From: Marivivens sp.
GTDB lineage: Bacteria > Pseudomonadota > Alphaproteobacteria > Rhodobacterales > Rhodobacteraceae
Length of the DNA: 64,000 bases
Direction of reading: 5' to 3'
NCBI GenBank assembly: GCA_024642115.1
Contig: JAHEBU010000004.1
Span: forward strand, 62,001 to 126,000
Shown here: one piece after another, positions 49,264 to 57,578 of the stretch
Layout of the letters: every line of letters starts with the position of its first letter
Position numbering within the stretch: position 1 is the stretch's first letter
Program-made: the position numbers and the translations under genes
Notes under the pieces: generated by a model
Told to the model about the DNA's origin: nothing
Seen by the model: the letters and a program-made list of their open reading frames with translations, nothing else
The model's database searches: none

Positions 49264-50364
49264 TCAGCCGCCCACGCTTTGCAGATAGGCCAGCACGGCG
49301 TCGATTTCCGCCGGGTCGCGCAGGCCTGCGAATGACATCTTGGTCCCGGCCATCGCCTGACGCGGGTTGGTCAGAAAGGTGTGCAAGGCATCCACGGTCC
49401 AGACTTCGCCCGCCGCGTTCGCGTCGGTAAAGACATTGGAGTAACGGAACCCCTCGACGCTGCCCATCGTGCGACCGACAAGACCGTTGAGTTCGGGGCC
49501 GACGCGGTTCACCGCTCCCTCGCCTACCTGGTGGCAGGTCTTGCACTTGCGGAACACCGCCTCGCCCGCGGCGATCAGCTCGGGAGCGGCGGCGACGGCC
49601 ACGGGTTCGGGTGCCGGGGTCGGTTCCGCGGCGGTGGCTGGTTCGGTCGTCGTGGCCTGCGCCAGTTCCACCGATCCCTCGCCCGAGGTATCCGCCGCGG
49701 TGGCCGTATCTGGTGTCACGTCCAGCACCGAGGCGTGCATGGTGATTTCGACCGTGGGCTTGCAGTTGTCCATGCAGGCATCGGCCGAAAAGATCGGGTA
49801 TTCGGTCGTGGGCCGATCGTCGGGAATGAAATTCGCCTCGTTCGGCAAGCGGACTTCGGTAAAGTTTTCGTTGGATAGCGTAAAATCTTCGCCCACCAAG
49901 TCATTGAGATACAGAAGATAAGCGGTGATCGCATAAACTTCGTCGGGTTGCAGCGATTTGGAATGACCAAAGGGCATGGCCCGATTGACGTAGTCGAACA
50001 CGGTGGACAGATACGGCCAGTAGGATCCAATGGTTTTGACCGGGTCCTTGTTCTCGAGCGACCCCTGTCCCCCGGCCAGCACGGGCCAGCGCCCTGCCCC
50101 TTCGCCGAAATCGCCGTGGCACATGGCGCAATTGTCGGTAAAGATCTGTTCGCCGGTCATCACATCGCCGCTGCCCACAGGCAGCCCCTGCCCATCGGGG
50201 CGGACGTCTGTGTTCCAGGCGGCGACCTCTTCGGGAAGCGCCACACGGCCAAGTCCGTAGCCCCCGGCCTTTTCGGGGGCGGCATCATCGGCAAAGGCCA
50301 CGCCTGCGGCCAGAAGTGCGGTCAGGGACAGGGCCGTCCCGGCCCGTTCAAGAAATTTCGACAT
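49264..50364 (-). CDS. soxD: SoxD, diheme cytochrome c subunit of sulfane dehydrogenase
   Basis: The electron-accepting subunit of SoxCD, which oxidises the SoxY-bound sulfane sulfur. 366 residues: a Sec signal (to about 25), a first cytochrome domain with CAMCH and MPFGHSKSLQPDEVYAITAY, a proline/alanine/threonine-rich linker (about 215-260), and a second cytochrome c550-like domain with CKTCH, VGPELNGLVGR and MSFAGLRDPAEIDAVLAYL. Two heme sites and this length match Paracoccus SoxD. The start overlaps the end of soxC by 17 bases, so synthesis is coupled. Confidence 0.94.
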   Translation of the reverse strand: MSKFLERAGTALSLTALLAAGVAFADDAAPEKAGGYGLGRVALPEEVAAWNTDVRPDGQGLPVGSGDVMTGEQIFTDNCAMCHGDFGEGAGRWPVLAGGQGSLENKDPVKTIGSYWPYLSTVFDYVNRAMPFGHSKSLQPDEVYAITAYLLYLNDLVGEDFTLSNENFTEVRLPNEANFIPDDRPTTEYPIFSADACMDNCKPTVEITMHASVLDVTPDTATAADTSGEGSVELAQATTTEPATAAEPTPAPEPVAVAAAPELIAAGEAVFRKCKTCHQVGEGAVNRVGPELNGLVGRTMGSVEGFRYSNVFTDANAAGEVWTVDALHTFLTNPRQAMAGTKMSFAGLRDPAEIDAVLAYLQSVGG

Positions 50365-51619
50365 TTTCGGCGGCCCCTTGTTCGTTCACAGACCAGGTCT
50401 GAATTCCGTTGTTGTGATAGATCGAATTCTCGCCGCGCACTTCGCGCAACTGATCCTTGGTCGGCTGGACGTAGCCAGTTGAATCATGCGCCCGGCTTTG
50501 CAGCAGCAGCGGTTTTCCGTCCCAGTCGAATTCGTAGTAGAAGCGGTGCATGGACTTATCCAGCGACGGGCCGGACATGCGGGCCTTGGCCCAAGTGATC
50601 CCGCCGTCGATTGTCACATCGACTTGCGGGATCGTACCGTGCCCGGACCATGCGACACCGGTGATGACGGTCGGGCCGGGGCCGTGGGTGATGGGGGCCT
50701 GCGGGCTGGGGTTGGTGATGACCGATTTGGCATCCATGACCCAGGTGAACGACCGCGCCTGACCGTTGGCCAGAAGATCGGTGTATTTGCTGGTTTCCTC
50801 GCGGGCATACCACGGCTGGTCGCCCACTTCGATCCGGCGGATCCATTTGACCCACATGTTGCCTTCCCACCCCGGCACGACCAGCCGCAGCGGATAGCCC
50901 TGTTCGGGGCGCAGCGCCTCGCCGTTCTGTTTGAAGGCGATCAGGCAATCATCAAGCGCCTTTTCCATCGGGATCGACCGGTTCATGCCCGCGCCATCGG
51001 CCCCCTCGACCATGATCCAGGTGCCCGCCGTCTTGATCCCGGCCTCAGCCAGCAGAAGCCTGAGCGGTATGCCGGTGTACATGACGTTGTGGATCATGCC
51101 GTGGGTGAACTGGCACCCGTTAAGCTGTGCGCCCGCCCATTCCATCCCGGAATTGGCAGCACATTCAAGGAAATACACGTGGTTTTCGCGGGGGAACCGC
51201 AGCAGGTCGGCCATGGTAAAGACCAGCTCTCGGTCGACCAGCCCGTTGATCATGAGGCGGTGTTCGGCGGGGTCCACCTCGGCCACGCCAGCGTGGTGCC
51301 GTTCGAAACACAGGCCATTGGGCGTGATGATCCCATCCAGCGCGTGCAGCGGCGTAAAGTTGACGGACGACACCGCATCGGCGGTCAGCCACGGGACGTT
51401 GCGGCGGATCACGTCGGCTTCGTATTTCGATGGCACGCCATAGGGGGCGGCATCGACCCCTACCCCGTTGTACTGCGCCCACGGTTCCATGTTTACGATG
51501 GCGGGGTCAGGAGTTCCCTGCGCCCGCGCGATCGTGGCCCCTGCAACAGCCGCCCCTGCGGCGGCGGCCCCGGTCAGAAACGACCGGCGCGAAGGTTTCT
51601 TGCCTTTGTATTGGATCAT
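50348..51619 (-). CDS. soxC: SoxC, molybdenum subunit of sulfane dehydrogenase
   Basis: The molybdopterin subunit of SoxCD, responsible for six-electron oxidation of the protein-bound sulfane sulfur. 423 residues: a twin-arginine signal (SRRSFLTGAAAAGAAVAGAT), the sulfite-oxidase-fold domain with the molybdenum-ligating cysteine in VYFLECAANSGMEW, and the C-terminal dimerisation domain. The ATG at 51619 has AGGAG and gives the Tat signal directly; the longer open frame upstream is not family-like. Presence of soxCD predicts thiosulfate oxidation to sulfate without sulfur globules. Confidence 0.95.
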   Translation of the reverse strand: MIQYKGKKPSRRSFLTGAAAAGAAVAGATIARAQGTPDPAIVNMEPWAQYNGVGVDAAPYGVPSKYEADVIRRNVPWLTADAVSSVNFTPLHALDGIITPNGLCFERHHAGVAEVDPAEHRLMINGLVDRELVFTMADLLRFPRENHVYFLECAANSGMEWAGAQLNGCQFTHGMIHNVMYTGIPLRLLLAEAGIKTAGTWIMVEGADGAGMNRSIPMEKALDDCLIAFKQNGEALRPEQGYPLRLVVPGWEGNMWVKWIRRIEVGDQPWYAREETSKYTDLLANGQARSFTWVMDAKSVITNPSPQAPITHGPGPTVITGVAWSGHGTIPQVDVTIDGGITWAKARMSGPSLDKSMHRFYYEFDWDGKPLLLQSRAHDSTGYVQPTKDQLREVRGENSIYHNNGIQTWSVNEQGAAENVEIS

Positions 51620-51647
51620 CTCGGTTCTCCTTGACCCGGTCCCCCCT

Positions 51648-52079
51648 TTAGGGGCGGACATAGGCGTATCCATCTTCTTGAAGTTCGATCAGCCGCACGA
51701 CGCCGGACGGCACCACGACCGCCTCGCTCATCAGCGGGATGTCATGCCCGGCCTTGGCCTGCATGGCGGCAAGAGTGTTCCCGCAGGCGTTGAAGTGCAG
51801 GTCTGGAATGGCCAGCGACATCTGGGCAATGCGGTCTGCGACGGGGCTTTGCCCTTCGACCAGCATCATCAGACCGGGCCCGTAGGCCACCATTTCGATC
51901 AACACCTGATCGCCCTGACCGTGGTAGTAGTCGGTGACGTTGGCCGCGTTGTTCAGCGCCATGTTCATGACTTGCGGATCGTTCTGATCGACGTGAATGG
52001 CGACCTTGTGGGTCTGACCCTCGGCCAGGGCCACGGTTGCAGACAGCGCCATAACGCCAGCGAGGATAAGGGATTTCAT
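51648..52079 (-). CDS. Periplasmic DsrE-like protein between soxB and soxC
   Basis: A 143-residue secreted protein. The Sec signal (LILAGVMALSATVALAE) precedes a DsrE/F-like domain (VAIHVDQNDPQVMNMALNNA, VEIMVAYGP-type strand seen as IEMVAYGPGLMMLVEG, then FNACGNTLAAMQA). The single cysteine in ACGNTL sits where DsrE-type proteins carry a sulfur-binding cysteine, which would fit persulfide transfer (inference). It is 18 bases after soxB and 28 before soxC on the same strand, inside the sox operon. Not one of the named Paracoccus Sox proteins, but frequent in roseobacter sox loci. Confidence 0.82.
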   Translation of the reverse strand: MKSLILAGVMALSATVALAEGQTHKVAIHVDQNDPQVMNMALNNAANVTDYYHGQGDQVLIEMVAYGPGLMMLVEGQSPVADRIAQMSLAIPDLHFNACGNTLAAMQAKAGHDIPLMSEAVVVPSGVVRLIELQEDGYAYVRP

Positions 52080-52097
52080 CCGAATTCTCCTTTTTTG

Positions 52098-53801
52098 TTA
52101 TGCGCCGATCACCTGAACGCTGGTGTTCGGGGCGACGGTGACGGTGCCTTGTTTGGCGATATACTGTTCGACCACATCCCAGATCTGCGGTCCTTCGGTG
52201 GCCTCGTTGACCGAGGCCCAGCCAGCCACGACGTAGGACCGTGCGGAGTCGATCGCCTCGCCTGACTTGAGCAGGGTGAGGTCGGTGATCCGGCTGCCGA
52301 TCGGTTGGGTGATGTCGATCCGGTAGCCGATGCCGCCGACCCGCACCATGTCCCCGCCCTGCTGGTAATAGGGATCGGGATTGAAAAGGTTGTCGGCCAC
52401 GTCCTCCATCACCGCATGAAGCGTCTCACCGGTCATTTCGGTGCGATACGCCTTGCCATAAGTCATGGAGGTGACGTTCCAGATATCCTCGCGGGTGATG
52501 TCGCTGCCGGGCAGGATCGACGGCCCCCAGCGCACGCCGGGTGACAGGGCAATCTCGGCGTCCCGTTCGGACAAGAGCGCGTCACAGATCAGATCGTCCC
52601 ACGATCCGTTGAAGTTACCGCGCCGGTAGAGCAGCGTATCGTCAGCAGTCTTGCCAATGACCTCGGACAACCGATCCGCAAAAGGGGCGCGTTCGGCGTC
52701 GATGGCGGCGGTGATTTCGGCGTCCGCCGCGATCACGTCGGAAAAGATCGGGATCAGCTTGTGCCGGAAGCCCATCATCCGGCCGTTCTGAACGTCCAGA
52801 TCGACGCGGCTGACGAATTTGCCGTTAGAGCCAGAGGCGACGATGATCGTCTCGCCCACCAGCACCGGTTCGGGCAGCGCGTCGTGGGTGTGGCCGGATA
52901 GGATCACGTCGATCCCTGTCACCTTGGTCGCCATCTGCTTGTCCACGTCAAAGCCGTTGTGCGACAGGCAGACCACCAGTTCGGCCCCTGCCCCGCGCAC
53001 CTCGTCCACCATTTCCTGCATGTGCTGGTCGCGGATGCCGAAGGAATATTCGGGGAACATCCAGCCGGGGTTGGCGATGGGCATGTAGGGGAAGGCCTGA
53101 CCGATGATGCCGATCATCACGCCGCCGCTTTCGACCATCTTGTAGGGTTTGAAATCCTCGGACGGTTCGTCCCATTCCTTGTCAAAGATGTTTTGTCCCA
53201 GCGCGTCGAACGGCAGGTCGGCCACGATTTCGCGCACCCGGTCCGACCCCAGCGTGAATTCCCAGTGGAACGTCATCGCGTCGGGTTTGAGCAGGTTCAT
53301 GACATTGACCATGTCCTGCCCTTGGGTTTCATAGCAGGTCATCGACCCGTGCCAGGTGTCGCCGCCATCCAACAGCAGCGCGTCGGGCCGTTCGGCGCGG
53401 ATCGAATTGATGACGGTGGCCACCCGGTCCAGCCCGCCCATCTTGCCATAGGTTCCCGCAAGCGCTGTGAAATCGTCGTATGTGAGGGCGTAGTGGGAGG
53501 ACGACCCATCCTCGATCCCATAGAGCTTGCGGAAGTCTGCACCGGTCACGTGGGGCACCTGCCCCTTGTTCGCGCCCACGCCGATGTTGATCTGCGGCTC
53601 GCGAAACCAGATCGGTTTCATCTGGGCGTGAATGTCGGTGATGTGGATCAGCGACACGTTCCCGAAGGTATCGAATTGCAGCAACTGATCCTGCGTCAGC
53701 CGTTGCTGCGCGGCCAGCCTGCCCCAGTTGCCAAAGCCCGAGGCCCCCACGATGGCCGAGGCGGCCATGCTGGCCTGAAGAAAATCGCGGCGCGAGATCA
53801 T
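52098..53801 (-). CDS. soxB: SoxB, thiosulfohydrolase
   Basis: Releases sulfate from S-sulfonate or persulfide groups on the SoxY carrier, using two manganese ions. 567 residues: a twin-arginine-like signal (SRRDFLQASMAASAIVG) and a metallophosphatase core with LIHITDIHAQ, LLDGGDTWHGS, FHWEFTLGSD and LSGHTHDALPEP, followed by a 5'-nucleotidase C-terminal domain (NVTSMTYGKAYRTEMTGETL). A perfect ATTC-N8-GAAT box at 53826-53841 lies just upstream of its ribosome-binding site, and a terminator separates it from soxA, so it heads its own unit soxB-dsrE-soxC-soxD-DUF302. Confidence 0.96.
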   Translation of the reverse strand: MISRRDFLQASMAASAIVGASGFGNWGRLAAQQRLTQDQLLQFDTFGNVSLIHITDIHAQMKPIWFREPQINIGVGANKGQVPHVTGADFRKLYGIEDGSSSHYALTYDDFTALAGTYGKMGGLDRVATVINSIRAERPDALLLDGGDTWHGSMTCYETQGQDMVNVMNLLKPDAMTFHWEFTLGSDRVREIVADLPFDALGQNIFDKEWDEPSEDFKPYKMVESGGVMIGIIGQAFPYMPIANPGWMFPEYSFGIRDQHMQEMVDEVRGAGAELVVCLSHNGFDVDKQMATKVTGIDVILSGHTHDALPEPVLVGETIIVASGSNGKFVSRVDLDVQNGRMMGFRHKLIPIFSDVIAADAEITAAIDAERAPFADRLSEVIGKTADDTLLYRRGNFNGSWDDLICDALLSERDAEIALSPGVRWGPSILPGSDITREDIWNVTSMTYGKAYRTEMTGETLHAVMEDVADNLFNPDPYYQQGGDMVRVGGIGYRIDITQPIGSRITDLTLLKSGEAIDSARSYVVAGWASVNEATEGPQIWDVVEQYIAKQGTVTVAPNTSVQVIGA

Positions 53802-53825
53802 GGGGAGGGTCCTTTGGCGTTACGA

Positions 53826-53841
53826 ATTCTGGTTATTGAAT
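53826..53841. promoter_or_regulatory. SqrR/SoxR-type operator upstream of soxB
   Basis: ATTC-TGGTTATT-GAAT is an exact match to the ATTC-N8-GAAT consensus described for the SqrR sulfide-responsive repressor. It lies 25-40 bases before the soxB start codon. Confidence 0.65.
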
Positions 53842-53851
53842 ATTTTAAGAG

Positions 53852-53886
53852 CGACAAAACCCGCCCCCGGATGACCGGGCGCGGGT
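53852..53886 (-). terminator. Terminator between soxA and soxB
   Basis: On the minus strand ACCCGCGCCCGG, TCAT and CCGGGGGCGGGT pair in 11 of 12 positions, followed by TTTTGTC. It is 13 bases past the soxA stop and divides the long sox gene run into two units. Confidence 0.75.
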
Positions 53887-53898
53887 TCTGGACGTGTT

Positions 53899-54759
53899 TC
53901 AGTGACGGACCGAGACGCCCTCGACCGACAGGCCGTTGCCGCGCGAGGCGACGTAGAGTTCAAGTGCCGTGAATTCCGCGCTGTCAGCCTTGAAGGTTTC
54001 GGCGCGGGTATCGCGGACGCAGCCCACGAACCGGCCCGAAGCCGTCGTCAACTGAGTGTCCTTGAGCCGGTAGACCGGAAACCCGTTGATCTGGCCCTGC
54101 GACAGATGGTCGGACCGGATGTAATGGTCGTAGTTCTGTTCGTGGCAGTTGGCGCAGGACAATTCCAGCTGGCCATAGCGGGTATAATAGATCTCGCGCC
54201 CCTGTTCCCAGGTCGACTGGGCCGGGCCGTCGATGGCCACGTTGACCGGCATTCCCCGCGATTGCATGGAAATGAAGGCCTCCATCGCGTTGATTTCTGC
54301 CTTGGCGTATTTCCAGGGCTCGGCGCCCTGATGTTCGGTCCGGCAGAATTCGATCTGGCCCTGAAGGCTGCGCACGACGCCTGCCGCTTCGTTCCACTTG
54401 GGATATGTGGCGCGGACGCCGGCCATCGTTTCGGTCGCATCGCCGTGGCAGTCGGCGCAGGATTTGTTGGACGTGCCGGCCGGGGTGTTCCACATCTCGG
54501 CTCCCTGATCGACGTAAAGCATGCCGGGGTTGTCGAAATCGTCCATCTCGATCTTTTGGGTGTCGGGGTCGCGGAACAGCCAGCCCGAATAGATCGTCTT
54601 GATCCCGGTATCGGCCATGAAGGCAGGAGCCGGGGCTTCGACGGTCAGTTCCAGATCCCCGTTGACCACCAGCTTGTCGCCGATCTCGGCCCCGGCGGTG
54701 CTGGCCAGCACCGACAGCATAGCTGCGGAAATCACGCCTTTTGACGTTGTTCTTGTCAT
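53899..54759 (-). CDS. soxA: SoxA, diheme cytochrome c of the SoxAX complex
   Basis: With SoxX it oxidatively couples thiosulfate to the SoxY cysteine. 286 residues: a Sec signal (to about 24), CADCH and CANCH heme sites, and GRFVGCVRD, whose cysteine is the active-site heme ligand that carries the persulfide. Two CxxCH motifs mark the diheme type found in Paracoccus and Rhodovulum. It is last gene of soxX-Y-Z-A, with a terminator directly after it. Confidence 0.96.
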   Translation of the reverse strand: MTRTTSKGVISAAMLSVLASTAGAEIGDKLVVNGDLELTVEAPAPAFMADTGIKTIYSGWLFRDPDTQKIEMDDFDNPGMLYVDQGAEMWNTPAGTSNKSCADCHGDATETMAGVRATYPKWNEAAGVVRSLQGQIEFCRTEHQGAEPWKYAKAEINAMEAFISMQSRGMPVNVAIDGPAQSTWEQGREIYYTRYGQLELSCANCHEQNYDHYIRSDHLSQGQINGFPVYRLKDTQLTTASGRFVGCVRDTRAETFKADSAEFTALELYVASRGNGLSVEGVSVRH

Positions 54760-54783
54760 GTCAGTCCTCCCTGGGCAGCGGCC

Positions 54784-55110
54784 TTAGCCGACCGCGATGT
54801 CCTTGGTGTCGGTGTAAACAGACCCGTCGTCGTCGTACCATGTGAAGGTAAAGGTGCCCGATTCCGGCACGGTCGCCTGAAATTCCAGATAGGGGTTGGT
54901 CGAGATTGCGGGCTCCATCTTGACGTCCACGACGTTCTGACCGTTGAAGTCGCAGGTGAAGCGGTTGATGATTTCGCGCGGGATGATGTTGCCGTCGCTG
55001 TCCTTGCGCTGGCCCGACTCCATCGGGTGCGAAATGAGCGTCTTGATCAAGATCGCCTCGCCTGCCGAAGCGGTTTTCGGCACGCGCACGCGGGGGGTTA
55101 CGTTATCCAT
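54784..55110 (-). CDS. soxZ: SoxZ, partner of the SoxY sulfur carrier
   Basis: A 108-residue immunoglobulin-like protein forming the SoxYZ heterodimer. It begins NVTPRVRVPKTASAGEAILI and contains the family strand LISHPMESGQRKDSDGNIIP and FTFTWYDDDGSVYTDTKDI. There is no signal peptide, as expected, since SoxZ is exported bound to Tat-targeted SoxY. It is 17 bases downstream of soxY. Confidence 0.96.
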   Translation of the reverse strand: MDNVTPRVRVPKTASAGEAILIKTLISHPMESGQRKDSDGNIIPREIINRFTCDFNGQNVVDVKMEPAISTNPYLEFQATVPESGTFTFTWYDDDGSVYTDTKDIAVG

Positions 55111-55127
55111 GTCTCATATCCTCCTGA

Positions 55128-55547
55128 TCAGCCGCCGCAGCCGCCGATGGTAACCTTCACCTCTTGCGAGGCCTGAACAAAGCTGCCGTCGGGCATCTTG
55201 GCGATGGCAACCACGGTCTGGGTCTTGGCCAGACGAATTCGCGTCGAGGCGGCCTGAGCGGCGGCCAGCGGGCCAAAGCTGAATGTCGCCGCATCCGGCA
55301 CCGGGTTGCCCGTGGCCAGCAGCAGGATCGACACCGCACCGGGGGCGGCCACGTCGATCGGAACGGTGTTGCCGTTTTCGGCGATTTCGGGCGCGGTCAG
55401 GGTGATCCCTTCGGTGCCGGGCGTCGCGCCACCCGTAAAGGCGGCAATGGCATCTTCGGCGGCGTCAGCGCGGGCGCTGAACGGAAGCGCGGCAAGGACC
55501 GTCGCGCCAAATGCCAGTTTGAAGGTTGTTCTGCGGGTATAGGTCAT
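55128..55547 (-). CDS. soxY: SoxY, sulfur-carrying protein
   Basis: Carries pathway intermediates as adducts of its C-terminal cysteine. 139 residues with a twin-arginine signal (TRRTTFKLAFGATVLAALPF) and the hallmark C-terminus VTIGGCGG. The ATG at 55547 is chosen for AGGAG upstream and because it starts directly at the Tat signal; a longer frame begins at 55583 inside soxX. It lies between soxX and soxZ in the usual order. Confidence 0.96.
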   Translation of the reverse strand: MTYTRRTTFKLAFGATVLAALPFSARADAAEDAIAAFTGGATPGTEGITLTAPEIAENGNTVPIDVAAPGAVSILLLATGNPVPDAATFSFGPLAAAQAASTRIRLAKTQTVVAIAKMPDGSFVQASQEVKVTIGGCGG

Positions 55548-55579
55548 CGGTCCGCTTCTCCTGTGGGCCAACTTCATTG

Positions 55580-56050
55580 TCATTTGAGGGTCGCGAGGTA
55601 GGCCACGACATCCTCGACTTCCTGGGCGGTCAGCAGCGGGGGCAGATCACCTTCGGGTGCCTTGCCGGTAAAGGCCGCGCCGGGCCGGATATAACCAGAG
55701 TTCTTGTAGAACGAGGGCATAACCGTGTCGGGGAATGTCATCTTGGCGTTCGACACGATTCCGCGCAGCTGGCTTTCGTCCCAGCGGTCGCCCGCCCCGT
55801 CCAGGCTGGGACCAACGTTGCCGGGGAAATCCGCGTTGATCGCTGTCACCTGATGGCAGGCGATGCAGTTGCCCTTGGTACGGTCGACCATGACGACCGC
55901 GCCATTGGCCGGATCGCCCGGCATTCCGCTAAGCGAGGCAAGGATCGCCCCGCCGTCCGCAAACGACACCGCCGACGGCGCCACGTCTTCTGCTGCCGCC
56001 ATCGTGGCGATTGCCAGCAGTCCGGACGCAAGTGTGATGATGCGTGTCAT
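55580..56050 (-). CDS. soxX: SoxX, monoheme cytochrome c of the SoxAX complex
   Basis: The electron-accepting subunit of SoxAX. 156 residues: a Sec signal (to about 20), the heme motif GNCIACHQV, VGPSLDGAGDRW, and a distal methionine in DTVMPSFYKNSGYIR. It is first gene of soxX-Y-Z-A; its 134-base upstream spacer to soxW carries one perfect and one near-perfect ATTC-N8-GAAT box, so SoxR control is likely. Confidence 0.95.
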   Translation of the reverse strand: MTRIITLASGLLAIATMAAAEDVAPSAVSFADGGAILASLSGMPGDPANGAVVMVDRTKGNCIACHQVTAINADFPGNVGPSLDGAGDRWDESQLRGIVSNAKMTFPDTVMPSFYKNSGYIRPGAAFTGKAPEGDLPPLLTAQEVEDVVAYLATLK

Positions 56051-56072
56051 GAGCCCTCCCTGAGACCGTCAT

Positions 56073-56140
56073 ATTCTTAGTTTTGATTACGTTAGCGCGA
56101 GAGTCGGGACTGACGCAATCACAAATTCAACTTTTTGAAT
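56073..56140. promoter_or_regulatory. SoxR-type operators in the soxW-soxX spacer
   Basis: ATTC-AACTTTTT-GAAT at 56125-56140 matches ATTC-N8-GAAT exactly and contains the perfect inverted repeat ATTCAA/TTGAAT. ATTC-TTAGTTTT-GATT at 56073-56088 differs at one position. The two centres are 52 bases apart, about five helical turns. Confidence 0.65.
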
Positions 56141-56184
56141 ATTGCTGCGGTGCAGCATGCGATTGTATGCGCAAAACGGTCCGG

Positions 56185-56748
56185 TCAGTCGGTTTGACCT
56201 CGCTCCACCAGCATCCGCGCGTGGTATTTCTGGAACGGCTCGCCGGTCAGGTATCCTTGCTCCACGACCCAGGTCAGCATGTTGTAAGTGGTTGATTTCC
56301 CGAATGCCCCCGGCATAACGGCTACGGCTGCCTGCGGGGCGGATACCCCTTCGGGGACGATCTGCGGAAAGAACATCAAGGTCGGCGTAAACATCACATT
56401 CCAGCGCTGCACCATGTCCTTTTCCGGCAGAACGGTCCCGTCAAAATCGGTTACGTCGACCGATCCGAACATGTTGAGCTGCACGACAAAGTAATGCGCC
56501 CGGATATAGGCGTCGATTTCCGGAACCGGGAACACCTCTTCATGCATCTTGGTGCAATAGATGCAGCCGCGCTGTTCGATGATGACCATGAGTCGCAAGC
56601 CTTCGGCGTCCGCCTCGGCCAGATCCTCGCGCAAGTCCTTGAACGTGTCGCGCATCCACGTTGTCTTGTGCAGGCCGTCATCGCCCAGGGTGGCCTCTGC
56701 GGCCACCGGAGTCGCCATGAGAAGAATAAGGGCAAAAGCACGCAGCAT
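56185..56748 (-). CDS. soxW: SoxW, periplasmic thioredoxin
   Basis: A thiol-disulfide protein that receives reductant from SoxV and keeps SoxYZ active. 187 residues: a Sec signal (FALILLMATPVAAEA) then a thioredoxin fold with the motif EQRGCIYCTKMHEEVF and cis-proline loop NVMFTPTLMFFP. The ATG at 56748 has GGAGA upstream; the frame extends 19 codons further without support. It is 14 bases downstream of soxV, as in Paracoccus. Confidence 0.92.
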   Translation of the reverse strand: MLRAFALILLMATPVAAEATLGDDGLHKTTWMRDTFKDLREDLAEADAEGLRLMVIIEQRGCIYCTKMHEEVFPVPEIDAYIRAHYFVVQLNMFGSVDVTDFDGTVLPEKDMVQRWNVMFTPTLMFFPQIVPEGVSAPQAAVAVMPGAFGKSTTYNMLTWVVEQGYLTGEPFQKYHARMLVERGQTD

Positions 56749-56762
56749 GGGGTTCTCCAATA

Positions 56763-57500
56763 TTAGCCCAGGGTTCCAAAGACCGGCATAACGTCGATCA
56801 GCCATTGGGAAATGATGTTGATGGAATCGGTGGCGATGAGGACGGCAAAGAGGATCAGCATCCCCCCCATCACCTTTTCCACATAGCCCATGTAACGTCG
56901 GTTACGCTGCATCCAGCCCAGAAATGGCTTTGCGAACAGGGCCGCTACGACAAAAGGGGCCGTCATCCCCAGCCCGTACACCATCAGCAGCAGCGCCCCC
57001 CGCCACAAATCCCCCATGCCGCTGGCCATCATCAGGATCGAGGCCAGCGCGGGGCCGACGCAAGGCGTCCAGCCAAAGCCAAAGGCAAGGCCCATCACAT
57101 AGGCCCCAAGGATCGTTGTGGGCTCGGCCTTGGTCTCGATCCGCGCCTCGCGGTATAGGAACGGAATGCGCAGGATGCCCAGAAAGTGCAGCCCGAACAG
57201 AAACAGGATCCCGGCGGCCACATAGGACAGCGTCTGTTTCCACTGACCAAAGGTCTGCCCGATCGCCGTGGCGCCCAGCCCCATGAGCATAAAGATCGAC
57301 GTGACTCCCAGCGCGAAAAAGATAGCCGAGATCACCAGCTTGGACTGGGTCCCCTTGGGAATTGCCCCATCCGACCGCAATTCCGACATCGAAATTCCAG
57401 CCATGTAGCACAGGTAGAAAGGCACCATCGGCAGGATGCAGGGGGTAAAGAACGAAAGAAGCCCCGCCAGTGCTGCGCCCAGATAGGACATGTCGAGCAT
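56763..57500 (-). CDS. soxV: SoxV, CcdA-type membrane thiol transporter
   Basis: Transfers electrons from cytoplasmic thioredoxin across the membrane to SoxW. 245 residues with six segments and the two CcdA redox cysteines in FFTPCILPMVPFY and FGWTPCVGPALASI. It starts the minus-strand soxV-soxW unit, divergent from soxS across a 78-base spacer that contains a one-mismatch SoxR box. Confidence 0.92.
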   Translation of the reverse strand: MLDMSYLGAALAGLLSFFTPCILPMVPFYLCYMAGISMSELRSDGAIPKGTQSKLVISAIFFALGVTSIFMLMGLGATAIGQTFGQWKQTLSYVAAGILFLFGLHFLGILRIPFLYREARIETKAEPTTILGAYVMGLAFGFGWTPCVGPALASILMMASGMGDLWRGALLLMVYGLGMTAPFVVAALFAKPFLGWMQRNRRYMGYVEKVMGGMLILFAVLIATDSINIISQWLIDVMPVFGTLG

Positions 57501-57517
57501 GGCGTGATCCTTGAGTT

Positions 57518-57533
57518 ATTCACATATTCAAAT
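57518..57533. promoter_or_regulatory. Degenerate SoxR-type operator between soxV and soxS
   Basis: ATTC-ACATATTC-AAAT differs from ATTC-N8-GAAT at one base. It shares CACA-T/A-ATTCAA-A/C-TT with the soxW-soxX site. The soxS-V spacer is a known SoxR target region in other alphaproteobacteria. Confidence 0.45.
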
Positions 57534-57578
57534 TATGATAGATGAAAGTGTTCCCGTCAATCCGGAGCCACGCCCCCA

